Shown here piece by piece: positions 1-7,212 of a stretch of 19,354 nucleotides of DNA. The translations under genes were made by a program, and so were the position numbers. Under the pieces are notes generated by a model. The model was given only the letters and a program-made list of their open reading frames with translations, was not told the origin of the DNA and ran no database searches. Each line of letters begins with the position of its first letter. Position 1 is the stretch's first letter. This DNA comes from an uncultured Sutterella sp. (GTDB taxonomy: Bacteria > Pseudomonadota > Gammaproteobacteria > Burkholderiales > Burkholderiaceae_F), in the NCBI GenBank assembly GCA_900553105.1, contig USCE01000011.1, positions 1-19,354 on the forward strand. Direction: 5' to 3'.

Positions 1-47
1 GAGATAGGCTCCGGTCTCGTGGGCTCGGAGATGTGTATAAGAGACAG
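1..47. other. Untrimmed Nextera i7 adapter (artefact)
   Basis: This is not genomic DNA. Positions 14-28 are the Nextera read-2 primer part and 29-47 are the 19-base Tn5 mosaic end (AGATGTGTATAAGAGACAG). Positions 6-13 read AGGCTCCG, the index slot; its reverse complement CGGAGCCT matches, from memory, the Nextera XT index N720. Positions 1-5 are the end of the flow-cell adapter. Any reading frame crossing this part translates into the well-known adapter peptide MCIRDR/MCIRDS and should be ignored. Confidence 0.98.
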
Positions 48-1080
48 GTCCTTGGCAGGGATTCGAATTGGTAACCCAAATTTCTCGACGGGTAAGGTCA
101 AATACAACAGCGTAGATCGTGCACATTCTCATCATTTCAGGATCATTCGGATCTGGGTGACTGCAGACACTATCCGGGAAATTCGAATGATCGCAGAAGA
201 CATTCAAGATCGAGTCAACGTGATAGCCTTTTTGTCCTTTTGTAAGGACTCGAACACGATTGAGTCGAACAAAAGAGTCCGAAATCGCACGCTTGAGGGC
301 GTCTTCTTTGATGAAAAGTGGCGAGAGGTAGTGATTGGTGTGACAAAGAGGTTCACCTTCACTCATTTCGATGGCGAAGTCATCCGGTGTGAATTCAACG
401 TAGCTCACAATACCGCAGGCGCTACCAATATTGAAGTTGCCACAACCGGCACGCTTTGCTTGTGTAACAGCGTCGATCGCATCGGTTAAAATTGCTGCAG
501 ATAAGATTTTTCGATACATGACGTGAAGCGGTACACCGATTTGTCCTTTACCGACAGACAGTGCATTCAGAGTCACACCGATGCCGTCTTCATTGATACC
601 TTTGCCGCCAACCATGCCGGCTTCAGCGACCATTAAAATACGAGGCAGCGGTGCCTGATTAACTTCCAAAACGACCGTGCAGTCGCGTGCCGGTTCCAAC
701 CAGTCCCAGGTTTGTGCTAAGACAGTGTTTCCGTCGCGAGTAGCTTGCGGGGGGAAACTAACCGCGGTGCATCCGTCGGGCAAAGCAAAAAGAATTTCAC
801 TGCGGCAATTCAGAGCCAGAATGTCTTCAAAATTGACACCTGCCCCTTCGGCAATACTTTGCATTTCTACGAGCGTTTCAGGGAAATAGGCTTCGATATC
901 GGGCTTAAATTGCAAGGCCAACGCTTTGGCTTCTTCCCAATCCAGATTGACGTGTGCCTTAAAAAATTTCTTGTAAAAATTTAGGCAACGCGCAATACGT
1001 TCACGTGCAACTTTACCGTAGGTCAAACCCCGTTCACGAGCTGAGCCCTCTAGGCGAATGAATTGATGTTGAAAACTCAT
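48..1080 (-). CDS. C45-family acyltransferase/hydrolase (isopenicillin-N acyltransferase-like), C-terminus missing
   Basis: The frame reads on the minus strand from ATG at 1080 for 344 codons and runs open into the adapter junction, so the C-terminus is missing. It looks like a peptidase family C45 Ntn-hydrolase, related to the Penicillium acyl-CoA:isopenicillin-N acyltransferase. These precursors cut themselves before a conserved Cys, which becomes the N-terminal nucleophile. Here the motif is DGCTAV with Gly103-Cys104, almost exactly where the fungal enzyme cleaves. Other family-like stretches are TWDW near residue 126, a Gly-rich GGKGINEDGIGVTLNAL segment near 158-174, GNFNIGSA and TNHYL. 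There is no signal peptide, so the protein is probably cytoplasmic. A strong ribosome site (AAGGAG) lies 7 bases before the ATG, and the symporter gene ends 14 bases upstream, so the genes are surely cotranscribed. The natural substrate is unknown; amide or N-acyl hydrolysis or acyl transfer is the family expectation. Confidence 0.85.
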
Positions 1081-1094
1081 GATACGACTCCTTA

Positions 1095-2615
1095 TTAATC
1101 AATAATCTCTTTAGGATAATGTTTGCCAAACCACGTCATGATGACACCCTTTGGCGGCTTGGGAGTTACCAGCGATATACCGACGAGTAAAGCAAGGCTC
1201 ACAATCATCGAAATACCTACCGGGTGCATGCCAAGCGTGATATCAATGGGCAAGAGATCCATTTCAGCGATGATGTAAGTGGCATAGGCGCCCGTGATGG
1301 CAGCCGCTGCTCCCCATTCATTGCAACGTTTCCAATAGCACCCTAAAAGCATCGTAAAGAAGAATGCTGCCGCTAAACCACCCATGCTGAACGTAATAAT
1401 TAATTGCAAAAGATCCGGAGGATTAAGGGCTAAGAAGAAAATAATGACGGAGATGACCGTTGTCGTCAGCAGCGTCATTTTCTTTTGCGAGGCCGCATCA
1501 GCTTGCGGTTTAAGGAAAAACTTCCAGAGATTCAAAACGATGGTCGAGGCAATCACAATAATGATGGCACTGACAGTTGATTGAACAGCGGAAGCAACTC
1601 CAGCCAACGTAATACCGGCCAACCAGGGCGGCACCACCTGCATCGTTAGGATAGGAATAGCATGGTCATAGGTAGTTAAATTGGGGAACAAACCTTTGGC
1701 AGCCAAAGAGCAATAAAGGCCTAATCCAATCGTCCATACGGTCACAATCAAAATGCCCAAAATAACGGCTCGTTTCATGGCAATGGAATTTTTGTAGGTT
1801 AGAGCACCCATAGCCAAGTGAGGCAAACTGATTGCAGCAAAACCGTAAATGATCCACTGTGAAACTTGGAAAGGTACGGACCAACGGAACGGGTCAAAGT
1901 AATCCGGTTCTCTGGCATGAATCGCCGAAGTTAATGCTTGCCATCCGCCATGCTCTGTGACAGCAATATGCGAGCCTGCAATTAAGCAAAGCACGGCAAA
2001 GGTCATGGCGATGCCTTGAACGATAATGGCAAGTGCTACGCCTTTTACTCCACCTAAGACGGTCACTAAAAGTACCGTGACAGCAAAAAAGACTAACCCC
2101 ATCCAGTAGGGCAGTCCCGTCATTGCTTCAAAAACTCGAGCTCCGCCAACCGTTTGCCCCACCACGTAGGTTAACATGAATACCGTGATGGATAATCCAC
2201 CTACCAGAATTACTACTTTGTTGTAATTGAAGCGGTGTGCAATCAAGTCTAGATAGCTTTGCGCGTTAATGCGACGAGCAACGATACCGATCTTTTTGCC
2301 AATTTCGCCTAACACAACGAATGTCACAAAGATTTGGCATCCGTTAATCATGATCCAAGGCCCACCGACTTGATAGCTCATGCCGGGAGAACCCACGAAA
2401 GTACCGGCGCCGCAAAGACCAGCGGCAATCATAAAAGCGACTGCTAGCATACCCATGCCGCGACCGCCCGTGTAGAAGTCATCGACGTATGATTTCAACG
2501 ACGACTGGTCCATTTTTCGCTTGGCATACAGTGCCACACCGATAACAGCTAAGGTGTAAAGCACAAACGTTACGATAATAGCGATGCGTTGAGAGGATGT
2601 GATAACGAGATCCAT
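1095..2615 (-). CDS. Sodium:solute symporter (SSS/SLC5 family), PanF-like
   Basis: This 506-residue, very hydrophobic protein has about 12-13 predicted membrane segments and is typical in length for SSS transporters, which use the sodium gradient to import a small solute across the inner membrane. Local resemblance to the E. coli pantothenate symporter PanF, recalled from memory, is visible in the FVGSPGMSYQVG segment (73-84), GGAR (157-160), LPHLAMG (264-270), the VVPPWLAGI stretch (327-335) and the TM8 motif AVQSTVSA. Ser346-Thr347 in that motif match the conserved Na2-site Ser-Thr pair. The start is supported by TAGGAG 8 bases before the ATG. The upstream YhdT-like gene ends 9 bases away, its stop overlapping this ribosome site, and a C45 hydrolase follows 14 bases downstream. 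The substrate is not provable from sequence: pantothenate or another carboxylate is possible, and the neighbouring acyltransferase suggests an acylated or deacylated amino compound. Confidence 0.88.
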   Translation of the reverse strand: MDLVITSSQRIAIIVTFVLYTLAVIGVALYAKRKMDQSSLKSYVDDFYTGGRGMGMLAVAFMIAAGLCGAGTFVGSPGMSYQVGGPWIMINGCQIFVTFVVLGEIGKKIGIVARRINAQSYLDLIAHRFNYNKVVILVGGLSITVFMLTYVVGQTVGGARVFEAMTGLPYWMGLVFFAVTVLLVTVLGGVKGVALAIIVQGIAMTFAVLCLIAGSHIAVTEHGGWQALTSAIHAREPDYFDPFRWSVPFQVSQWIIYGFAAISLPHLAMGALTYKNSIAMKRAVILGILIVTVWTIGLGLYCSLAAKGLFPNLTTYDHAIPILTMQVVPPWLAGITLAGVASAVQSTVSAIIIVIASTIVLNLWKFFLKPQADAASQKKMTLLTTTVISVIIFFLALNPPDLLQLIITFSMGGLAAAFFFTMLLGCYWKRCNEWGAAAAITGAYATYIIAEMDLLPIDITLGMHPVGISMIVSLALLVGISLVTPKPPKGVIMTWFGKHYPKEIID

Positions 2616-2624
2616 GATGTGCTC

Positions 2625-2957
2625 CTACGGTTGTTTGCCAGATTCATCATCGATTTCGTCTTGCAAGTCTTCAGCTTTGAAGACGATATGAGAAAGACTC
2701 ATGATGCAGACTGCGCCAATAACGGCAATAATGCAAAGTACGCTCAAATAGCGGGGGAGCCCAAACAGGTATTGCATTTCAGCCATATCTTTGGCAGCAA
2801 AGTAATAACAGACATAAAGCATGATGACCACGTAGATGAAATAGGAAGTAAACGTGATGATCATTTCTTTTTTTGCCCGAACCAGGCGAGGGTCGTCTTC
2901 AATCTCATCGAACTCATAATCGCGAGATTGGTATTCTTGGCGTGTCATTTTTAGCAT
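2625..2957 (-). CDS. YhdT-like (DUF997) small membrane protein, symporter partner
   Basis: This 110-residue protein has two predicted membrane helices (about residues 34-53 and 70-92) and acidic tails. Its core resembles E. coli YhdT, the DUF997 protein encoded directly before panF: DPRLVRAKKE at about 22-31 matches the DPRFVQAHKE-like start, and GLPRYLSVLCI (66-76) matches GFPRWFEMACI, as recalled from memory. The extra 20 or so acidic N-terminal residues are longer than in E. coli. YhdT-type proteins are generally found beside SSS symporters, and a role as accessory subunit is inferred rather than proven. The start is supported by GGAGG five bases before the ATG. It is the first gene of the operon, with a plausible promoter at 3057-3085. 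Confidence 0.75.
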   Translation of the reverse strand: MLKMTRQEYQSRDYEFDEIEDDPRLVRAKKEMIITFTSYFIYVVIMLYVCYYFAAKDMAEMQYLFGLPRYLSVLCIIAVIGAVCIMSLSHIVFKAEDLQDEIDDESGKQP

Positions 2958-3056
2958 AAAGACCTCCAGTGGGCACTCAAGGCAAGAGATAAGTACGGTT
3001 GAGGGTACAGCAGTCGCCAGGGAGCTACGGTAGTGATTTTTTTATTTTCTTGTTTG

Positions 3057-3085
3057 AATGTAGGACGGAGTGCTTTTTCAGTCAA
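3057..3085 (-). promoter_or_regulatory. Candidate sigma-70 promoter for the YhdT-symporter-acyltransferase operon
   Basis: On the minus strand, TTGACT (3085-3080, 5 of 6 to the -35 consensus) is followed after exactly 17 bases by TACATT (3062-3057, 4 of 6 to the -10). It lies about 100 bases upstream of the first gene of the minus-strand operon. There is no experimental support. Confidence 0.5.
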
Positions 3086-3119
3086 GCATTATTTTTTAAA
3101 CGAATATAGTCAACAGAAC

Positions 3120-3148
3120 TTGTATTATCTTGATAAAAAGCCTTTAAA
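3120..3148 (+). promoter_or_regulatory. Weak candidate promoter for alaS
   Basis: TTGTAT (3120-3125) and TTTAAA (3143-3148) are 17 bases apart in an AT-rich stretch about 70 bases before alaS. Both boxes are imperfect, so this is only the best pair I can see by eye. It would be divergent from the minus-strand promoter at 3057-3085. Confidence 0.25.
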
Positions 3149-3215
3149 ATACAAAGTTTCGCTGTTGGAGTGTTTGCTTCAGTGGCAAAGAGATTTTTAG
3201 TAAAGAGAGTAATTT

Positions 3216-5840
3216 ATGAAAACTTCGCAAATCCGCGAGACTTTTTTAAAGTTCTTCGAAAGCAAAGGGCACACGATCGTGCATTCGAGCCCAGTTGTTC
3301 CGGGCAATGACCCGACATTGCTCTTTACCAATGCCGGTATGAATCAATTCAAGGATGTCTTTTTGGGTTTTGATAAGCGCGCTTATACGCGAGCAACGAC
3401 CTCTCAAAAGTGCATCCGAGCCGGAGGCAAACACAACGACTTGGATAACGTCGGTTATACCGCTCGTCACCACACGTTCTTTGAAATGTTGGGTAACTTC
3501 TCCTTTGGGGATTACTTCAAGCGTGATGCCATTCACTTTGCTTGGGAGTTGTTAACCAAGCACTTCATGCTCCCGGAAGAAAAACTCTGGGTGACGGTGT
3601 ATGCCGAAGATGATGAAGCGTACGATATCTGGAATAAGGAAATCGGTGTGCCTACCGATCGTATTGTACGTATCGGCGACAACAAGGGCGGCCGTTACAT
3701 GTCGGATAACTTCTGGATGATGGGCGATACCGGTCCCTGTGGCCCTTGCTCTGAAATTTTCTACGACCATGGTGAAGAAGTTCAAGGCGGCCCTCCGGGA
3801 AGCCCCGATGAAGACGGTGACCGTTACATTGAAATTTGGAACCTCGTGTTCATGCAATTTAACCGTGATGAACAAGGCGTGATGCACAAGCTGCCCAAAC
3901 CCTCCGTTGATACGGGAATGGGGCTTGAACGTATTGCAGCCGTGCTTCAACACGTGCACAGCAACTACGAAATCGATCTTTTTGCCAATTTGTTGGCCGC
4001 AGTGAAAAAGGCTGTGGAAGAAGCCGGTGCAGAAAACGTGGATCCTGCTAGCCCCTCTTTGAAGGTGATTGCTGACCATATCCGCGCTTGCACGTTCTCG
4101 GTGGCTGACGGTATTGCGCCGGGCAATGAGGGGCGCGCCTATGTGCTTCGTCGCATCTGCCGCCGTGCCATTCGTCACGGCTATAAGCTCGGTGCTCGCA
4201 AGCCCTTCTTTGCCGGACTCGTTGATGCGGTCGTGGCCGAAATGGGTGAGGCTTATCCCGAAATCAAGAATCCAAAGATTAAGGCCGTGCTCGCCAAGGA
4301 AGAAGAACGTTTTGCTCAAACGCTTTCTCAAGGCATGGAAATGCTCGATAAGGCTATCGCTGAAACCAAAGACGGCGTCTTGGACGGCAAGGTGGCCTTT
4401 AAACTTCATGACACGTACGGCTTCCCTGTGGACTTGACCGCGGACGTTTGCCGTGAACGCGGTTTGACTGTGGACATGGATGGCTTTGAAGCGGGCATGG
4501 CCGAACAACGTGAAATGGCTCGAGCCAATGCGAAGTTTAAGATGGCCGCCGGTCTTGAATATAACGGTGCCGATACCGAATTTACGGGTTATGAAAAGAC
4601 CGCTGACGAAGGCTGTGAAGTTATTGCTTTGTATGTGGACGGTCAAGCGGCTCAAGAAGCAGTCGCCGGCGATGATTGTGTGGTAGTACTCAACACGACG
4701 CCTTTTTATGGTGAAAGCGGCGGTCAAGTGGGCGATACCGGCACGATGAAAAACGCCACGACGATCCTTAACGTGATTGATACGCAAAAGATCAAGGCTC
4801 ATGTGACCGGTCATCACGCTCACGTTGCCGAAGGCAGTGTCAAGGTCGGTGACGTCTTTGACGTTCAAGTCAATGTGGCTCGTCGCGATGCCTGTCGTCG
4901 TAATCACTCCTGTGCTCACTTGTTGCAATATGCCCTTCGCGAAGTATTGGGTACTCACGTGCAACAACGCGGCTCTTGGGTTGGGCCCGACGTTGCTCGT
5001 TTTGACTTCTTAAATAATGAAGCCATGACAGTGGAGCAAATGCACGCAGTCGAAGACATTGTTAATCGCGAAATTCTCGCTAACCATGAAGTTCGCTGTG
5101 AATTGATGAGCATCGAAGAGGCTAAGAAAACGGGCGCTATGATGCTCTTCGGGGAAAAATACGGTGAAACGGTGCGTGTGCTTCATATCGGTCCTTCTAC
5201 TGAATTGTGCGGCGGCACGCACGTGGCTCGCACGGGCGATATTGGTTCCTTCAAGCTTTTGAGTGAATCGGGTATTGCTGCTGGCATCCGTCGTATTGAA
5301 ATGACGACTGGTTTCAATGTCGTAGCCTTCACACGTAAGCAAGAAACGATGATTAAGGATACGGCCGCTGCCCTGAAGTCGCCCATTGACAAGTTGGTTG
5401 ATAAGGCTCACAGCACGTTTGAGCAAGTCAAGAGCCTAAAGACTGAAATCGGTCGTTTGAACTCCAAGATTGCCCAAATGTTGACGCAATCTTTGGTGGC
5501 AAGCGCCAAGCCCTTCGGTGATTACCAATTGCTCGTTGCCCAAGCCCATGATGTGGACGCAAAGGCGCTTCGCGGCATGGCCGAATCGATTCGTGACAAG
5601 TTGGGTACGGCTGTGGTGGTGCTTGCTTGCGTGAGTGACGAAGGCAAGGTGCAAATTGTCTGTGCTGTCACCAAGAGCTTGACCTCTCGTGTGAAGGCAG
5701 GTGAAGTGGCTGGTCACGTAGCCGCTTTCATGGGTGGCCGTGGAGGCGGTAAGCCCGATTGTGCCATGGCCGGAGCATCCGACGCTTCGAAGCTAACCGA
5801 AGCGTTGGCCTCGGTTGAAGGCTTCTTGGCCGGTAAGTAA
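3216..5840 (+). CDS. alaS: Alanyl-tRNA synthetase
   Basis: This 874-residue, full-length class II synthetase charges tRNA-Ala with alanine in the cytoplasm. The N-terminal catalytic core carries motif 2 (about 61-95, TSQKCIRAGGKHNDL followed by HHTFFEMLGNFSFGD), a GPCGPCSEIFYD block (173-184) and motif 3 (GMGLERIAAVLQ, 234-245). The editing domain, which removes mischarged Ser and Gly, keeps its zinc-type residues His564 and His568 (HSCAH) and Cys665 and His669 (CGGTH). The C-terminal oligomerisation and tRNA-binding domain ends in the glycine-rich GGRGGGKPDCAMAG. All expected domains are present. The ribosome site is weak (a purine-rich AGAGAG before the ATG). A TusA-family gene starts 5 bases after the stop and is presumably cotranscribed. 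The long minus-strand open frame opposite it (3552-4967) is a coding shadow. Confidence 0.98.
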   Translation: MKTSQIRETFLKFFESKGHTIVHSSPVVPGNDPTLLFTNAGMNQFKDVFLGFDKRAYTRATTSQKCIRAGGKHNDLDNVGYTARHHTFFEMLGNFSFGDYFKRDAIHFAWELLTKHFMLPEEKLWVTVYAEDDEAYDIWNKEIGVPTDRIVRIGDNKGGRYMSDNFWMMGDTGPCGPCSEIFYDHGEEVQGGPPGSPDEDGDRYIEIWNLVFMQFNRDEQGVMHKLPKPSVDTGMGLERIAAVLQHVHSNYEIDLFANLLAAVKKAVEEAGAENVDPASPSLKVIADHIRACTFSVADGIAPGNEGRAYVLRRICRRAIRHGYKLGARKPFFAGLVDAVVAEMGEAYPEIKNPKIKAVLAKEEERFAQTLSQGMEMLDKAIAETKDGVLDGKVAFKLHDTYGFPVDLTADVCRERGLTVDMDGFEAGMAEQREMARANAKFKMAAGLEYNGADTEFTGYEKTADEGCEVIALYVDGQAAQEAVAGDDCVVVLNTTPFYGESGGQVGDTGTMKNATTILNVIDTQKIKAHVTGHHAHVAEGSVKVGDVFDVQVNVARRDACRRNHSCAHLLQYALREVLGTHVQQRGSWVGPDVARFDFLNNEAMTVEQMHAVEDIVNREILANHEVRCELMSIEEAKKTGAMMLFGEKYGETVRVLHIGPSTELCGGTHVARTGDIGSFKLLSESGIAAGIRRIEMTTGFNVVAFTRKQETMIKDTAAALKSPIDKLVDKAHSTFEQVKSLKTEIGRLNSKIAQMLTQSLVASAKPFGDYQLLVAQAHDVDAKALRGMAESIRDKLGTAVVVLACVSDEGKVQIVCAVTKSLTSRVKAGEVAGHVAAFMGGRGGGKPDCAMAGASDASKLTEALASVEGFLAGK

Positions 5841-5845
5841 TCGTT

Positions 5846-6085
5846 ATGGTAGCCGATATTCAAATCGATGTTCGGGTTGACACGTGCGGAACGTGTTGTC
5901 CGATGCCGGTGCTCAAGACCAAAAAGGCGTTGGCTACGATGCAAAGCGGTCAAGTGCTTGAGGTCTTGGCAACCGATCCTGCCAGCGTGGCCGATCTGAA
6001 GCAGTTTGCCGCACAGACCGGTCACACGGTTTTGTCACAAGAAAAGGTTGAAGATCACTTCGTACATTTAATTCGCAAGCATTAA
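5846..6085 (+). CDS. TusA-family sulfurtransferase-like protein
   Basis: This is a small, soluble 79-residue protein of the TusA/SirA/YeeD fold. The family signature CPxP is present as CCPMPVLKTKKAL, with Cys18 in the place of the persulfide-carrying Cys19 of E. coli TusA. Two further cysteines lie just before it (Cys14 and Cys17, giving CxxCC), which is not the E. coli pattern. TusA proteins pass sulfur from cysteine desulfurase to tRNA thiolation or other sulfur pathways; paralogues have other roles, so the exact pathway here is open. The gene starts only 5 bases after alaS with no strong ribosome site of its own, suggesting translational coupling, and a clear terminator follows at 6122-6153. 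Confidence 0.85.
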   Translation: MVADIQIDVRVDTCGTCCPMPVLKTKKALATMQSGQVLEVLATDPASVADLKQFAAQTGHTVLSQEKVEDHFVHLIRKH

Positions 6086-6121
6086 AGATTAATAGGTCTT
6101 TAACACAACGGTGACGATGGC

Positions 6122-6153
6122 GAGGGCAGATTAATTTCTGCCCTCAATTTTTG
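6122..6153 (+). terminator. Rho-independent terminator after alaS-tusA-like operon
   Basis: There is a perfect 9-bp stem, GAGGGCAGA (6122-6130) with TCTGCCCTC (6137-6145), a 6-base loop, then AATTTTTG. The T-run follows only in the plus direction, so it ends the alaS-tusA-like transcript. Confidence 0.85.
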
Positions 6154-6166
6154 TCATCAGAATAAC

Positions 6167-6194
6167 CCTCAGCGCTTTAAATAAGGCGTTGAGG
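6167..6194 (-). terminator. Possible weak terminator for the reductase gene
   Basis: CCTCAGCGC (6167-6175) pairs with GCGTTGAGG (6186-6194), a 9-bp stem with one G-U wobble and a 10-base loop, 25 bases beyond the minus-strand reductase stop. The T-run is poor in both directions, so termination is uncertain. Confidence 0.4.
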
Positions 6195-6218
6195 ATTAAA
6201 GTTTTAGGAAGTGGTTAA

Positions 6219-7112
6219 CTAATGAGGCAAACGCTTAATGAGTGAAGACGTATCCCAACGATTGCCACCCATTTTCTGAATTTCTTCATAGAAGCGATCC
6301 ACCATTTCAACGGTGGGAAGTGCCGAGCCGTTGGCTTTAGCTTCCGTCATGCAAAGTCCTAAGTCTTTTCGCATCCAGTCAACCGCGAAACCAAAGTTAA
6401 ATTGATCGTCAATCATGGTCTTACCGCGATTGTCCATCTGCCAGCTTTGCGCGGCACCTTTACCGATCACTTTTAAGACAAGTTCCATATCAAGTCCTGC
6501 GTTTAGCCCAAAGGCAATCGATTCGGACAGCGCTTGTACGATACCAGCGATGCAGATTTGGTTGCACATTTTGGCCAGTTGCCCGCAGCCGCTTTCACCG
6601 ATGCGGGTGACTGCTTGTGCAAAAGCGCCGATCACGCCTCGAACGGACTCAAAGACTTCGACGTCGCCGCCGCACATCACGGTCAAAACGCCGTTAACTG
6701 CTCCGGCTTCGCCGCCTGAGACTGGGGCATCGATAAAGTTTAGGCCGGCTTCTTTAGCCTTGGCATAAAGCTCTCGAGCCACTTGAGCGCTATCGGTTGT
6801 GCAGTCAACGAGCACGGCCCCTTTTTTCATGCCCGCAAAGGCACCTGTTTCGCCCAGCACCACGCTTCGGAGGTCATCGTCGTTGCCCACGCAGGTAAAG
6901 ACAACATCGGCGTCTTTGGCAGCTTGAGCAGGCGTCTCGGCCACAGCGCCTTTGTGTTCTTGGGCCCAGCGAAGCGCTTTTTCGCTCGTGCGGTTATACA
7001 CCGTGACTCGGTGGCCAGCCGCGGCTAAGTGGCCTGCCATTGGATAGCCCATTGTGCCTAAGCCGATAAAAGCGACAGTTTTGACGGGCACGGCTTCATA
7101 GATTTTTGCCAT
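6219..7112 (-). CDS. NAD(P)-dependent 2-hydroxy-3-oxopropionate reductase / 3-hydroxyisobutyrate dehydrogenase-like
   Basis: This 297-residue beta-hydroxyacid dehydrogenase is full length for the family. The N-terminal Rossmann fold has GLGTMG at 17-22. The substrate loop DAPVSGGEAGA lies at 128-138, and the catalytic lysine region GQLAKMCNQ puts Lys181 in the active site. The all-helical C-terminal domain follows, with a further conserved-type Lys in DWMRKDLGL. Members reduce tartronate semialdehyde to glycerate (GarR/GlxR) or oxidise 3-hydroxyisobutyrate; sequence alone does not settle which, and no glyoxylate or valine pathway genes flank it. The first ten residues before KTVAFIGLG are slightly extended, but AAAGGA 7 bases before the ATG supports this start. 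It is probably its own transcript, as a terminator separates it from the racemase gene upstream. Confidence 0.87.
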   Translation of the reverse strand: MAKIYEAVPVKTVAFIGLGTMGYPMAGHLAAAGHRVTVYNRTSEKALRWAQEHKGAVAETPAQAAKDADVVFTCVGNDDDLRSVVLGETGAFAGMKKGAVLVDCTTDSAQVARELYAKAKEAGLNFIDAPVSGGEAGAVNGVLTVMCGGDVEVFESVRGVIGAFAQAVTRIGESGCGQLAKMCNQICIAGIVQALSESIAFGLNAGLDMELVLKVIGKGAAQSWQMDNRGKTMIDDQFNFGFAVDWMRKDLGLCMTEAKANGSALPTVEMVDRFYEEIQKMGGNRWDTSSLIKRLPH

Positions 7113-7148
7113 ATCTTGATCCTTTCGATTTGAAATTAATCTCTAGCC

Positions 7149-7186
7149 AAAAGGGCGCCCCAATGGTGTTGGCGGCGCCCTTTTTT
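7149..7186 (-). terminator. Bidirectional-looking terminator after the racemase gene
   Basis: AAAAGGGCGCC (7149-7159) pairs with GGCGCCCTTTT (7174-7184) in an 11-bp stem whose loop can extend by CCAA/TTGG pairing. T-tracts flank both sides. It lies between the racemase stop (7213) and the reductase start, so on the minus strand it should end the racemase message. Confidence 0.75.
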
Positions 7187-7212
7187 GTGTTAAGTGTTAC
7201 TCAAGACGTTGA

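Noticed and set aside
19..489. Plus-strand open frame of 156 codons at the left end
   Set aside because: It begins inside the adapter and is otherwise antisense to the C45 acyltransferase gene, whose frame shows clear family motifs.
48..1080. Treating the acyltransferase gene as a natural pseudogene because it has no stop
   Set aside because: The frame is intact up to the adapter junction; truncation is technical.
3552..4967. 471-codon open frame on the minus strand opposite alaS
   Set aside because: alaS on the other strand has all its motifs. Long antisense frames are common opposite genes with this codon bias, and the translation shows no family.
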